The notes under the pieces are model-generated. The model did no database searches, was not told the origin of the DNA, and saw nothing but the letters and a program-made list of their open reading frames with translations. A stretch of DNA of 64,000 nucleotides from Rhodospirillaceae bacterium (GTDB lineage Bacteria; Pseudomonadota; Alphaproteobacteria; Rhodospirillales; UBA2165). How positions within the stretch are numbered: position 1 is the stretch's first letter; the number at the start of each line of letters is the position of its first letter. The position numbers were made by a program, and so were the translations under genes. The DNA lies in the NCBI GenBank assembly GCA_018649725.1, contig JABIHH010000063.1, positions 186,001 through 250,000 on the forward strand. The letters are read 5' to 3'. Of the stretch, positions 29,360 through 39,667 are shown in pieces.

Positions 29360-30184
29360 TTAAAGCTCCGTATCCAACTTTGAGTCACCGCCATCGGCTT
29401 CCTGATCGGCGGCATCGGATTGTTTTTCATAGGCCGAAGAGCTGTCATTCGCGGCTTTTTCTTGCGGCGCTTCGGCGGCAGCTTCTTCAGCTGATTCTTC
29501 ATTGGCTTCCATTTTAGGGCCACCTTTGGCAACACCGACCATGGCCGGGCGCAGCAGACGATCATGCAGCACATAACCCTTTTGCATTTCCTGCATAACC
29601 ATGCCGGCAGGCTGTTCAGGGTCTTCGATTTCAAACATCGCTTGGTGGAAATTGTGATCAAATTTTTGGCCAATGGACTCGATGATTTTAATGTTAAATT
29701 GCTCGAAGGAATTCATCAGCTCTTTATCGGTCATTTCAATACCGACATAGAGATTGTTGAGTTCTTCACTTTCCTGGCGCGCTTCTTCGCTGACGCTTCC
29801 CAAAGCACGCGTCAAATTGTCTGCGACGGAAACGATCTGGCGGGCGAAATTGGTGATCGCGTATTTCGACATATCGGCTTTGTCGCGCTCGGTACGGCGG
29901 CGGAGGTTCTCGCCCTCGGCCAAAGTGCGCAACAGCTGATCTTTTAAGGCCGCCACTTCCGATTCCAATTCTTCATAGGTCGGCGGACTATCTTCATCAC
30001 CAGGACCTGCGTCACCGGCGTCACCGGCCTCGTCAGAGCTCTCGGCATCCGCTTCTGAAGCATCTTCAGCAGCGGATGCTTTTTCTAGCTCCGCCTGGAT
30101 CTCTTCTGGAAGTTCTTCTTCAGTAATTTCATCTTCCGGAAGCTCTTCAGGAAAATCTTCATCAGCAATCATATTCATCGTCAT
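29360..30184 (-). CDS. grpE: nucleotide exchange factor GrpE
   Basis: DQLLRTLAEGENLRRRTERDKADMSKYAITNFARQIVSVADNLTRAL; GMVMQEMQKGYVLHDRLLRPAMVGVAKG. Confidence 0.96.
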   Translation of the reverse strand: MTMNMIADEDFPEELPEDEITEEELPEEIQAELEKASAAEDASEADAESSDEAGDAGDAGPGDEDSPPTYEELESEVAALKDQLLRTLAEGENLRRRTERDKADMSKYAITNFARQIVSVADNLTRALGSVSEEARQESEELNNLYVGIEMTDKELMNSFEQFNIKIIESIGQKFDHNFHQAMFEIEDPEQPAGMVMQEMQKGYVLHDRLLRPAMVGVAKGGPKMEANEESAEEAAAEAPQEKAANDSSSAYEKQSDAADQEADGGDSKLDTEL

Positions 30185-30244
30185 CTTGGTCTTAAATCCT
30201 CAATTATATTTATTTAAGTCTGGTATAAAATCTAGCGAATAGAC

Positions 30245-31312
30245 TCAGCCCATAATTTTGCCAATTAGCTTCGCCGTATAATCCACCATCGGAATAATAC
30301 GGGCATAATTCATACGGGTCGGGCCGATAATACCGATTGCTCCAACAAGCTGGCTGGAGCTGGAATGATAGGGCGCGACAATAAACGAACAACCCGAGAG
30401 ATTAAACAACTCATTATCAGCACCGATAAAAATCTGGACGCCCTCTGCCGTGTCGGCGAGTTCTAGGAGTTTCAGCATGGTCTCGTCGGTTTCCAAAGCT
30501 GAGAACAGGCTGCGAATATGTTCGAGATCAGCCATCGCGTTAACGTCCTCGAGTAAATTTGCCTGACCCCGAACGATCAACGTGCCCGGCACTGTGCCGG
30601 CATTTCCTTCGCCCGCCCAGGTGGCAAGCCCCGCCTCAACGACTTTGGCCGATAAATTATTCAGCTCGACCCGACTTTGCTCGATCTCAGAATGGATCAA
30701 CATACGCGCTTCGGCGAGCGTGCGTCCGACCAATTTGGCCGTAAGATAATTTGTTGCCTCAACAAAGGCCGAGGCCGGAATATCACGCGGCACTTCCAAA
30801 ATGCGGTTTTCAACAACCCCTTCGGCGGTGACCATCACCACCAAGGCGCGGCCCGGTGATAGATTAATAAACTCGATATGCTTCAGCGCTGCTTCGGTGG
30901 TCGGTGCCAAAACCAGACCGGCGCAATTAGAAAGGCCGGATAATGTTGAGCCCGCCTCTTCCAATAAACTTTCGATACTTTTGCCGGAACCAGCCAAGCG
31001 GCTTTCCAAATCATCACGCTCATCAGAAGAGAGATTGCCGACTTCCAGCAATCCATCGACGAACATCCGAAGACCAATATCTGTCGGCAGCCGACCGGCC
31101 GATGTATGCGGCGCAAATAACAGGCCGGAATCTTCAAGGTCCGCCATGACGTTACGGATCGTCGCCGGTGATAAATTAGTCGAGAGTTGCTGGCTCAGCG
31201 AGCGCGAGCCGATCGGCTCGCCAGTCTCGACATAAGACTCGACAATCTTCATAAATATTTCGCGGCTGCGATCGTTCAACTCGGATATTACGGGTCGCTT
31301 GCTATCCATCAT
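30245..31312 (-). CDS. hrcA: heat-inducible transcription repressor HrcA
   Basis: LNDRSREIFMKIVESYVETGEPIGSRSLSQQL...SPATIRNVMADLEDSGLL; IGIIGPTRMNYARIIPMVDYTAKLI. Confidence 0.97.
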   Translation of the reverse strand: MMDSKRPVISELNDRSREIFMKIVESYVETGEPIGSRSLSQQLSTNLSPATIRNVMADLEDSGLLFAPHTSAGRLPTDIGLRMFVDGLLEVGNLSSDERDDLESRLAGSGKSIESLLEEAGSTLSGLSNCAGLVLAPTTEAALKHIEFINLSPGRALVVMVTAEGVVENRILEVPRDIPASAFVEATNYLTAKLVGRTLAEARMLIHSEIEQSRVELNNLSAKVVEAGLATWAGEGNAGTVPGTLIVRGQANLLEDVNAMADLEHIRSLFSALETDETMLKLLELADTAEGVQIFIGADNELFNLSGCSFIVAPYHSSSSQLVGAIGIIGPTRMNYARIIPMVDYTAKLIGKIMG

Positions 31313-31491
31313 TCCATAAGCTTATCGGTTAAGGTGCGCGGAATGTAGGTAGGCGCGTCGCTTACGTCAACGATTCCCCCCAAATAAATTAAAGATAACT
31401 CACAATATGCCAAATTATTATTGTTCTAGACGATCTCAATCGGCTTCGGTAGGTTGCCGCAATCGAATAAATCCAACCTAGGAAAAAATTT

Positions 31492-32208
31492 ATGCGCCCT
31501 TCCGGTAGAACGCCTGATCAAATGCGGGATGTCATCATCGAGCCCAATTTCAATAAACACGCTGAAGGCTCCTGCCTGATAAAATTCGGCGATACCCATG
31601 TTATTTGTACCGCCTCCGTAGAAGACCGTGTGCCGCCCTGGCTCCGCGACAAAGGCCATGGCTGGGTCACGGCTGAATACGGCATGCTGCCAAGATCTAC
31701 GGGATCCCGCACCAACCGGGAGGCAGCCCGCGGCGGCCAAGGCGGGCGCACCCACGAAATCCAGCGCCTGATCGGACGCTCGCTTCGCGCCATTACTGAT
31801 CTGGAAGCGCTCGGCGAAATGCAGGTGCGCGTCGATTGCGACGTCATTCAAGCCGATGGCGGCACCCGGACAGCCTCGATTACCGGCGGCTATGTCGCGC
31901 TGCACTTGGCGTGTCAAAACATGATCGATCTCGGCCTGATGAATAAAATCCCACTGATTGGCCAAATGGCGGCTGTTTCCTGCGGTATTTACGAGGGCAC
32001 AGCCGTGCTGGATCTCGATTATCCCGAAGACAGTGCGGCCGCCGCCGATAGCAATTTTGTTCTCACCGATAAAGCTGACATCATTGAGGTTCAAAGCACG
32101 GCAGAAGACAAACCTTATTCCGAGGCTCATTTCATTGAAATGCTGACTTTGGCAAAAAAAGGCGTCGCGGAATTGATCGAAACACAGAAAACGGCGCTGG
32201 GAATTTAG
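31492..32208 (+). CDS. rph: ribonuclease PH
   Basis: [65 protein letters not shown]. Confidence 0.98.
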   Translation: MRPSGRTPDQMRDVIIEPNFNKHAEGSCLIKFGDTHVICTASVEDRVPPWLRDKGHGWVTAEYGMLPRSTGSRTNREAARGGQGGRTHEIQRLIGRSLRAITDLEALGEMQVRVDCDVIQADGGTRTASITGGYVALHLACQNMIDLGLMNKIPLIGQMAAVSCGIYEGTAVLDLDYPEDSAAAADSNFVLTDKADIIEVQSTAEDKPYSEAHFIEMLTLAKKGVAELIETQKTALGI

Positions 32209-32222
32209 GGGGGATTTACGAT

Positions 32223-32326
32223 ACCCCCCACCCTAACCCTCCCCCTCAAGGAGGGAGGGGACTATTGTTGAAGCGAATTAGATCCAATCCCCCTCCCCCT
32301 TGGGGGGGGAGGGAGGGGTGGGGGTG
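32223..32326. repeat. C-rich/G-rich composite inverted repeat between rph and rdgB
   Basis: accccccaccctaaccctccccctcaaggagggagggg ... ccccctcccccttgggggggagggaggggtgggggt. Confidence 0.75.
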
Positions 32327-32359
32327 CCCCTAAAACGCACCCGGTTACAGGAACAATAG

Positions 32360-32968
32360 ATGCCACGAAAATTCACCGAGAAAAAACTGGTCATTGCCAG
32401 TCATAACCCCGGAAAGGTTTTTGAAATCAATGACTTACTCCAAGATTTTGGCGTCGAGGTGGTCTCTGCCGGCGATCTTGGACTACCAGAGCCGATTGAA
32501 GATGGCCTGACATTTGTCGCAAATGCGGAAATAAAAGCCCGGGCGGCGACGGAAGGGTCGGGCCTACCCGCTTTGGCTGATGATTCTGGACTTGTTGTCC
32601 CCCTATTGGACGGTGATCCTGGCATCTATTCGGCGAGATGGGCGGAACCAGGCAAAGATTTCGATCTAGCAATGAAAAAAATTCGTGATGCCATTGTTGC
32701 CAAAGGTAAAAACCCAGAGGGCCAGAACGCTTATTTTGCCTGCGCTTTGAGCCTTTGTTGGCCAAATGGAGAGATTGAAACTCTCGAAGGCACGGTGCAC
32801 GGCACCCTCACCTTTCCGCCCAAAGGCAAAAAAGGTTTCGGATACGATCCAATATTTGTTCCGATTAATTATCAATTAACCTTTGGCGAGATGGACCAGA
32901 CGGAAAAACACCGAATAAGCCATCGTGCCGATGCTTTTCAAAAACTTGTAAATGCTTGTTTTAAATAG
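32360..32968 (+). CDS. rdgB: RdgB/HAM1 family non-canonical purine NTP pyrophosphatase
   Basis: KKLVIASHNPGKVFEINDLL, LPALADDSGLVVPLLDGDPGIYSARWAEPG, GFGYDPIFVP. Confidence 0.97.
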   Translation: MPRKFTEKKLVIASHNPGKVFEINDLLQDFGVEVVSAGDLGLPEPIEDGLTFVANAEIKARAATEGSGLPALADDSGLVVPLLDGDPGIYSARWAEPGKDFDLAMKKIRDAIVAKGKNPEGQNAYFACALSLCWPNGEIETLEGTVHGTLTFPPKGKKGFGYDPIFVPINYQLTFGEMDQTEKHRISHRADAFQKLVNACFK

Positions 32969-32974
32969 GTAAAT

Positions 32975-34120
32975 ATGAACATCGCACCCGCATTCGGCAT
33001 CTACATTCATTGGCCCTTCTGCGCCAAGAAATGCCCTTATTGCGATTTCAACAGCCATGTCCAAGACAACATTGACCAAGATATTTGGCTTAATGCCTAT
33101 CTCAATGAGCTGAGACATTACGCTAACGAAACATCGGAACGTCTTGTAACCAGTGTTTTTTTTGGCGGCGGCACACCAAGCTTGATGGCGCCACGCGTTA
33201 TCGAAGCGATATTGGCAGAAATCCAGCGGCTTTGGCCGTGTTCCGATACCATCGAAATTACGGCGGAAGCCAACCCCTCCTCGTCTGAGATCCAACAATT
33301 TCAAGATTTTCGCCAGGCTGGCATTAATCGGCTATCAATTGGCGTCCAAAGCTTCAATGATCCGGCGTTGCGCTTTCTGGGCCGCCGCCATGATGCCGGT
33401 GAGGCAAAAAAGGCGATTGAGGCCGCAACCACAGTTTTCGAGCGCTTTTCCTTTGATCTGATTTACGCCCTGCCGGGCCAAACCCCGGATATTTGGCAAA
33501 AAGAGCTGAAAGAGGCTCTGAGCCTAGCGGGCGGTCACTTATCGCTTTATCAGCTCACCATTGAGCCCGGCACCGAATTTCATAAAGCGCGCGTCGAAGC
33601 CGCTGATGAAGAAATCGGTAGTACGCTCTTCGAAATAACGCAAGAATTGATGACCGAAGCCGGTCTACCGGCGTATGAGATCTCCAATCATGCCAAACCC
33701 AGCCAAGAGAGCCGCCATAATCTGGTTTATTGGCGGGGACAGGACTATCTCGGCATTGGACCCGGCGCGCATGGGCGTTTAACGGGTAATTACCAAACCG
33801 AAATGATGCATAATTACCGGGAACCCAACAAATGGCTAGAACGCGTCGCCTCACATGGCTTTGGCCAACAAAAACGCACTGTGCTTAGCGCAGAAGAGCG
33901 CCGCGATGAGATTATTTTGATGAGTTTACGGCTGCAAGAAGGTCTGAGTAGCGCACATTTTAAGGCTCTAACCGGCCTCAATCTTGCCGATCAGCTTGAT
34001 CCCGATCGGCTAAATGCCCTGGAAAATGAGGGATTTCTCTCATTTAATGACAATATTTTAAAAGCCACGCCAGAGGGTCGCCAACGCCTGAACGCCGTTC
34101 TAGCGCATCTTTTGGCTTAG
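32975..34120 (+). CDS. hemW: radical SAM heme chaperone HemW
   Basis: GIYIHWPFCAKKCPYCDFNSH, FFGGGTPSLM, RLSIGVQSFNDPALRFLGRRHD. Confidence 0.95.
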   Translation: MNIAPAFGIYIHWPFCAKKCPYCDFNSHVQDNIDQDIWLNAYLNELRHYANETSERLVTSVFFGGGTPSLMAPRVIEAILAEIQRLWPCSDTIEITAEANPSSSEIQQFQDFRQAGINRLSIGVQSFNDPALRFLGRRHDAGEAKKAIEAATTVFERFSFDLIYALPGQTPDIWQKELKEALSLAGGHLSLYQLTIEPGTEFHKARVEAADEEIGSTLFEITQELMTEAGLPAYEISNHAKPSQESRHNLVYWRGQDYLGIGPGAHGRLTGNYQTEMMHNYREPNKWLERVASHGFGQQKRTVLSAEERRDEIILMSLRLQEGLSSAHFKALTGLNLADQLDPDRLNALENEGFLSFNDNILKATPEGRQRLNAVLAHLLA

Positions 34121-34121
34121 A

Positions 34122-34205
34122 ACTCTGGATTCTGACTAGCGTCAGAATGACGGAATGGTTGCCCTAAAATTCAAGGTCATCCTGAACTTGTTCAGGAACC
34201 AGAAG
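34122..34205. repeat. dispersed palindromic intergenic repeat, copy C
   Basis: ctctggattctgactagcgtcagaatgacgg ... aggtcatcctgaacttgttcaggaaccag. Confidence 0.75.
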
Positions 34206-34230
34206 AATTACAGGCTGTTCCTGGGGGAAT

Positions 34231-35730
34231 CTAGTTAGCTCCGCCTTCGAAACTTCTCGGGGCGCGGCTGACGGTTTTGGTATCGCGTTCGCGTACTTGT
34301 AAGACCGAGAGGCCCCGCTCAGCAACGCCTTCGGGCAAAAACCGGAAGATCCCATCGCGGCCCATAAAGCCTTGCGGAGCGGTGATCTCAGAGATATCGA
34401 ACACAGTTTTTGTCGCCTTTTCGCCGCCCTCTTCGCCCCCCGCCTCATTTTTGCTTTCACTTTGGGCAAAAACCGCGGCAAGCGCTGTCGCATCATAGGC
34501 CAACGTCGCCAAACGCGGCGGATACTTGCCATATATGGCTTTGTACTGGCGCATGAATTCAAGCCGTTCGCGGGCCGCCGGGGCGGCGAACCAGCCGCCA
34601 ACCAAAGCAGGTTCTGCGCCAATTCCAGGCGCATCCCATTGGCCGGTTCCGAGCATGCGAATTTTTTTAGGATCAATATCGTAATACGGCAGCAGCGCGG
34701 CTATAGATTGCAGCCTTTTGCCGCCATCGGCGATCAATAGAGCCTCAAACGATACGTCCCCTAAGGTTTGCAGGTTTTCCAGCCGCTTGAGCGCTTGTTT
34801 TGCGACCTCATCATCACGTTCACTGAGCAAACGCCGCTCTTGCAGCAACGCTTGCCTGCGGGCGTCATAGTTTGCCAAATTTTTGATGATCGGGGCAAAA
34901 TCCTCAACATACGGGTCATAAAACGCTTGCTCGCTAACTTCTGCACCCAAACCCTCAGCGGTTTGCTTCAGCGCATCAGCGATGGTTACGCCATAATCAT
35001 TGTCTGGCGCCAAGACCGCAAAACGTCGAACGCCCCGCTGGATCGCAAAGGTGACAACGCGCTGAACCTGTTCACTTGGTAGAAATCCCATGGTAAAGAT
35101 GCCGTCGCCGGCAATCGTGCGATCATTGGAAAAAGCGATGACTTTAATCCCGGCGGCGCGTGCTGCCGGCGTTACCGCCTCAACCGAGCCGGCAAAAAGC
35201 GGCCCCAAAATCAGTGATGCCCCATCGCCAATCGCCAAGGCCGCCGCATCGGCGGCGCCGTTCGCTGTGCCTTGGGTATCTTGCGGCAAAAGCTCGAATT
35301 GTTTATCGGCAAAATGAAACAGCGCTAATTGGGCAGCATTTAGCATCGCCTGGCCTAATTTTGCATGTTGGCCCGATAGCGGCAGCAAAATCGCTACCCT
35401 CGGCACATCCGGATTAAGCGGCGGGGCAGGGGGGGCCGTAAAGCGTTTTTCGTCGAGCGGCTTTCTATCTATTTCGGGGGATTCGTTTTCCAGCGGCGGC
35501 GGCGCAGCCGGGTTGGTCACCGGCGGTGCTATTGTACCCTGTTGAGACGTTGATAATTGCGCGACCTGAGAAGACGCCGGAGAAGAGGCTTGTAACTCGC
35601 CCTGGCTATTGTTCAACTGCTGTTCAACACAGGCGCCCAAACTCGGCACCAACAACAACAAGGCAATCAAAGATTGCCGAGACGACATCGCCGCAGATAT
35701 TTTAGGTGAATAAATTTTACGGAAATACAT
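34231..35730 (-). CDS. penicillin-binding protein activator (LppC/LpoA-like periplasmic-binding lipoprotein)
   Basis: Lipobox-like LGACVE; RVAILLPLSGQHAKLGQAMLNAAQLALFHF...; rsmI/yraN neighbourhood. Confidence 0.87.
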   Translation of the reverse strand: MYFRKIYSPKISAAMSSRQSLIALLLLVPSLGACVEQQLNNSQGELQASSPASSQVAQLSTSQQGTIAPPVTNPAAPPPLENESPEIDRKPLDEKRFTAPPAPPLNPDVPRVAILLPLSGQHAKLGQAMLNAAQLALFHFADKQFELLPQDTQGTANGAADAAALAIGDGASLILGPLFAGSVEAVTPAARAAGIKVIAFSNDRTIAGDGIFTMGFLPSEQVQRVVTFAIQRGVRRFAVLAPDNDYGVTIADALKQTAEGLGAEVSEQAFYDPYVEDFAPIIKNLANYDARRQALLQERRLLSERDDEVAKQALKRLENLQTLGDVSFEALLIADGGKRLQSIAALLPYYDIDPKKIRMLGTGQWDAPGIGAEPALVGGWFAAPAARERLEFMRQYKAIYGKYPPRLATLAYDATALAAVFAQSESKNEAGGEEGGEKATKTVFDISEITAPQGFMGRDGIFRFLPEGVAERGLSVLQVRERDTKTVSRAPRSFEGGAN

Positions 35731-35794
35731 TTTTTAAAACTAACGAAGCCGCCTTAAGAAGTAAACTATGGAAAATATTCGAGGTGTCAGCTAA

Positions 35795-36658
35795 ATGAAT
35801 TCCACCTTAAGACCCGGCCTTTATCTAGTAGCAACGCCGATCGGAAATCTGCAGGATTTAAGCCTGCGCGCGCATGAAATTTTAAGCAATGCGGAAGTCA
35901 TTGCCTGCGAAGATACGCGGGTCACCGGAAAATTGCTCTCTAGGCACACAATAGACAGACCTATGAAAGCGTATCATGAACATAATGCCGCGCAGGCCAG
36001 GCCGGGTTTGTTAAAGATTTTGGAAGAGGGCGGTGCGGTTGCCCTGGTCTCAGATGCGGGCACTCCGGCGATCTCGGATCCGGGCTTTCGCCTGGTTAAT
36101 GACTGCATAGAGCGGGGGTTTGATGTAACCGCAGCCCCCGGTGCAAACGCCGCTATTACCGGCCTGATTTTGTCCGGCCTACCGACCGACCGGTTTATGT
36201 TTGCAGGCTTTCTGCCCAATAAAACAACCGGCCGCAAGAAAGAGCTGGCAGAGCTGGCAAGCATTCCAGCAACCTTGATATTTTACGAATCCGCCAAACG
36301 TCTGGCCGCCGCCCTCGAAGATATGGCCGAGCAACTCGGCGACCGGCCGGCCTGCGTTGCCCGCGAGCTCACCAAACTCCACGAAGAAATGCGCCGCGGC
36401 TCTCTAGTTGAGCTTGCCGGGCACTACCAACAAGCAGGCGCGCCAAAAGGCGAGATCGTCATCGTTGTCGGCCCCCCTCTCAAAGCGGCGCCCTTGAGCG
36501 AAGATGAAATTGAGGCGCTGATTTTAGCCCGGCTTGAAAACAAATCCGTCCGCGATGCCGCGCAAGAGATTGCCCTGGAAACCGGTCTGCCCAAGCGCCA
36601 GATTTATGCGCGGGCCTTGGATATTTCTAAAGGCCAGAAGAAAGGCCAAGCTTCATGA
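35795..36658 (+). CDS. rsmI: 16S rRNA (cytidine1402-2'-O)-methyltransferase
   Basis: LYLVATPIGNLQDLSLRAHEIL...ACEDTRVTGKLL..., ALVSDAGTPAISDPGFRLV. Confidence 0.97.
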   Translation: MNSTLRPGLYLVATPIGNLQDLSLRAHEILSNAEVIACEDTRVTGKLLSRHTIDRPMKAYHEHNAAQARPGLLKILEEGGAVALVSDAGTPAISDPGFRLVNDCIERGFDVTAAPGANAAITGLILSGLPTDRFMFAGFLPNKTTGRKKELAELASIPATLIFYESAKRLAAALEDMAEQLGDRPACVARELTKLHEEMRRGSLVELAGHYQQAGAPKGEIVIVVGPPLKAAPLSEDEIEALILARLENKSVRDAAQEIALETGLPKRQIYARALDISKGQKKGQAS

Positions 36659-37005
36659 AACGGGCAAACTTTGGCGCGATTGCCGAACACATCGCGGCAG
36701 GGCTCTTACGCCTGAAAGGCTATCGCATAATGGCGCGCCAATTGCGTCCGCTGAGAGGAAGCGGGGCCGGTGAGATCGACATCATCGCCCGGCGGGGGCA
36801 CACATTAGCTTTTGTTGAGGTCAAGGCGCGGGCCGATTACGCCCAAGCCCTTGAAGCATTAAGCCCTCATCAGCAAGGTCGGTTACAGCGGGCCGCGCTC
36901 GCTTATATTGCTCAACACCCAGGCTTTTCGACATTTAATTTACGCTTTGATCTCATTGCCATTGCGCCCTGGCAGTGGCCGCGCCATATTCAAAATGCCT
37001 GGTGA
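36655..37005 (+). CDS. yraN: YraN family (UPF0102) protein
   Basis: EHIAAGLLRLKGYRIMARQLRPLRGSGAGEIDIIARRGHTLAFVEVKARADY. Confidence 0.93.
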   Translation: MKRANFGAIAEHIAAGLLRLKGYRIMARQLRPLRGSGAGEIDIIARRGHTLAFVEVKARADYAQALEALSPHQQGRLQRAALAYIAQHPGFSTFNLRFDLIAIAPWQWPRHIQNAW

Positions 37006-37106
37006 AATAAATGGTAAACCAGTTGGTGATATCTGAGTTGTGAATTAGTTTCCCGTTAGTAAAATAACGCTATACTTATTTTTTTGAACGATAAGGACTT
37101 TCCGTT

Positions 37107-37694
37107 ATGAACCGCTTATTTACTGCTCCCGTTTTGCTTATCACCTCGCTCTTGGCAATGTCTTCGATATTGTCAGGTTGCACGGCGGTGGTTGGCGCTG
37201 GCGCAACAGTCGGCGTTGCCGCCGTTCAGGAGCGGGGTCTCAAGGGCCGAGCCAGTGATCTTAAAATCGAAGCTTTGGTCTTGGAAAAATTCGTCAAAGC
37301 CGGGTTTAAAGTAGCTGCCACAATTGGCGCTGAAGTTTATGAAGGCCGCGTGCTGCTAACGGGTGCCAGCAAGGATACTAAAATCACCGATCAGGCGGTG
37401 AAGCTTACCTGGCAGGTCGACGGCGTCAAAGAAGTCCTCAATGAAATTCAGATCGGTGCAGAATCTGGGATTTCAGATATTGCCCAAGATTCCTGGATCA
37501 CCGCGCAGCTAAAATCCAAAATGACCTTTGATCAGGAAATCCTCTCGATCAATTATGTCGTTGAAACGGTCAACCGGACGGTCTATTTGATCGGCATCGG
37601 CCAAAATAAGGCAGAGCTTGATCGCGTTAAACAACACGCCGCGCAAGTGAAGTTTGTCCGCAATGTCATCAGCCATGTGCGGGTTAAGAAATAG
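37107..37694 (+). CDS. BON-domain lipoprotein (DolP/OsmY-like)
   Basis: Lipobox LSGCTA; two BON-like repeats (VLLTGAS...VDGVKEVLNEI; VYLIGIG...VKFVRNVISHV). Confidence 0.87.
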   Translation: MNRLFTAPVLLITSLLAMSSILSGCTAVVGAGATVGVAAVQERGLKGRASDLKIEALVLEKFVKAGFKVAATIGAEVYEGRVLLTGASKDTKITDQAVKLTWQVDGVKEVLNEIQIGAESGISDIAQDSWITAQLKSKMTFDQEILSINYVVETVNRTVYLIGIGQNKAELDRVKQHAAQVKFVRNVISHVRVKK

Positions 37695-37732
37695 CGTTTA
37701 AAATAATAGACTGAATTCACGAGAGAAAATCT

Positions 37733-38677
37733 ATGAGCCTTACCGTCGCCATTCAAATGGATCCGATCGATGCGATTGACATCTCCGCCGATAGCACCTT
37801 CGTCATGGCGCTCGAAGCCCAAGACCGAGGTCATGCGCTTTATCATTATTTGCCGCAGGATTTAGCACTGACAAATGGCAAGGTAGTGGCCGGTGCCAAA
37901 CCGCTTGAAGTGAGACGCGAGGAGGGCAATCACTTTACTTTGGGAAGCCAGGAATGGCTCGATCTCAGCTCGGTCGATGTCGTCTTGATGCGCCAGGACC
38001 CGCCTTTCGATATGGCCTATATCACCGCGACCCATCTGCTCGAACATGTTCACCCGGAAACCCTGGTCGTCAACGACCCGGCCCAGGTTCGCAATGCGCC
38101 GGAGAAATTATTTGTGACTCATTTCCCGGACCTCATGCCACCGACTTTAATCACGACCAACCAAGAACAAATTCTGGCATTTCGGGAAGAACATCAGGAC
38201 ATCATCGTCAAACCATTGTTCGGTAATGGCGGGGCAGGGGTATTTCATATCACTCCCGGCGATGAAAATTTAAACTCACTGCTCGAAATGTTCACCGAAC
38301 TTTACCGCGAACCCATCATTGTGCAGCGCTACGAGCCTGCTGTCAGAGCCGGCGACAAACGCATTATTTTAATCGACGGCAAAGCTGCCGGGGCGCTGAA
38401 CCGGGTTCCGGCCGAAGGCGAGTCGCGCTCCAACCTCCATGTCGGCGGCACCGCCAAGCAAAGCATGCTGACCAAACGCGAAGAAGAAATCTGTGAAGCC
38501 ATCGGCCCAACACTGAAAGAACGCGGACTTATTTTTGTCGGCATCGATGTCATCGGCGACTACATGACCGAGATCAACGTCACGTCGCCAACCTGCCTGC
38601 AGGAGATTAATCACTTTGACGGCGTTAAGCTCGAAACCGATATCTGGGACGCAATTGAATCCAAACTAGGCGGATAG
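37733..38677 (+). CDS. gshB: glutathione synthetase
   Basis: [61 protein letters not shown]-grasp FGNGGAGVF. Confidence 0.97.
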   Translation: MSLTVAIQMDPIDAIDISADSTFVMALEAQDRGHALYHYLPQDLALTNGKVVAGAKPLEVRREEGNHFTLGSQEWLDLSSVDVVLMRQDPPFDMAYITATHLLEHVHPETLVVNDPAQVRNAPEKLFVTHFPDLMPPTLITTNQEQILAFREEHQDIIVKPLFGNGGAGVFHITPGDENLNSLLEMFTELYREPIIVQRYEPAVRAGDKRIILIDGKAAGALNRVPAEGESRSNLHVGGTAKQSMLTKREEEICEAIGPTLKERGLIFVGIDVIGDYMTEINVTSPTCLQEINHFDGVKLETDIWDAIESKLGG

Positions 38678-38698
38678 AGGGTTAAAAAAATTTTCCCC

Positions 38699-39523
38699 TC
38701 AGACCGGACCACTGATTTTCCAGCCCCCGGCGACGGATGCGTCTTCAACCGCGTCAAATCCTAATATTTCGACAGCATAGCGCAGCATCAGCCCTTTGCG
38801 CGCGCCTTTGAAATGCAGAACGCCTGGCTCGGCGGCGACCATAAAGATCGGTTTATTTTCAGCGTCCAAAGGCAAACTATAATTCCACTGCTCTGTCGGC
38901 CACAGCCGATAATTAAGATCGTCTTTTGTCTGATCTATAACTGCCGGACTGGCCTCGGAATAATCCGGGTCATCCAACAGCGCTGCAATTGCCATCTGAT
39001 CGCCGTACCATTCCTGAAACTCTGGACCATAGCTTTTGACCCGTTCAACCGCGCGATCAAAATATCGGCTGATCACGGCCGGGCGGGAGGGATCGACAAA
39101 AATGACGCCTGAGTTAAAGGGATGGAGTGCGGGGTCGTCAGTATAGGTAAGGCCAATATCAAATTCGCCATCAAATAGATCGAAGGGATCTTTTTGCACC
39201 AGCAGATCAACATCAATGAGTACGGTGGCTTCCTGAAATAAATCTGATGCAAAATAGGCCTGCCAGCATTCCACCTCTTCCACCATCAGGCGCTCAAAAC
39301 ATTCTTTTTGAGAGCGCGTCGTGTTATGCCTAAAAACCTGATCACAATCTAATCCGTCTGGGACATCCGAAGAGGTATTGGTCAATAAATGAATTTCTGC
39401 GGCGGGGCAGGTTCGCCGGATGGTTGCTGCCATGATCTGAAAAAACGCCCAATAGGTTTGGGCCGTCCCTTCATTAGGCGGCGTTAAATGAAAACAGGCA
39501 AAGGCGGGAGCGGAAGCAGGCAT
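38699..39523 (-). CDS. hypothetical protein, putative nucleotide-sugar glycosyltransferase-like
   Basis: ATVLIDVDLLVQKDPFDLFDGEFDIGLTYTDDPALHPFNSGVIFV; DxD-type GT-A feature and N-S-G-V context. Confidence 0.5.
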   Translation of the reverse strand: MPASAPAFACFHLTPPNEGTAQTYWAFFQIMAATIRRTCPAAEIHLLTNTSSDVPDGLDCDQVFRHNTTRSQKECFERLMVEEVECWQAYFASDLFQEATVLIDVDLLVQKDPFDLFDGEFDIGLTYTDDPALHPFNSGVIFVDPSRPAVISRYFDRAVERVKSYGPEFQEWYGDQMAIAALLDDPDYSEASPAVIDQTKDDLNYRLWPTEQWNYSLPLDAENKPIFMVAAEPGVLHFKGARKGLMLRYAVEILGFDAVEDASVAGGWKISGPV

Positions 39524-39667
39524 AGGTATTTATAAACCAAATTTGATCGCGAAGAAGAATTTATTGTAGCGCCCCGCCCGCCTCAGGGCCATTGAATTTA
39601 CTTCAATGCTGATGCAATCTGAGCCCAGGTTAAGCTGTATCAATCACACCACCGGATCAAAAACCAA

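Noticed and set aside
32223-32326. CRISPR array or microsatellite
   Set aside because: C/G runs are an inverted-repeat structure with two arms, not regularly spaced direct repeats.
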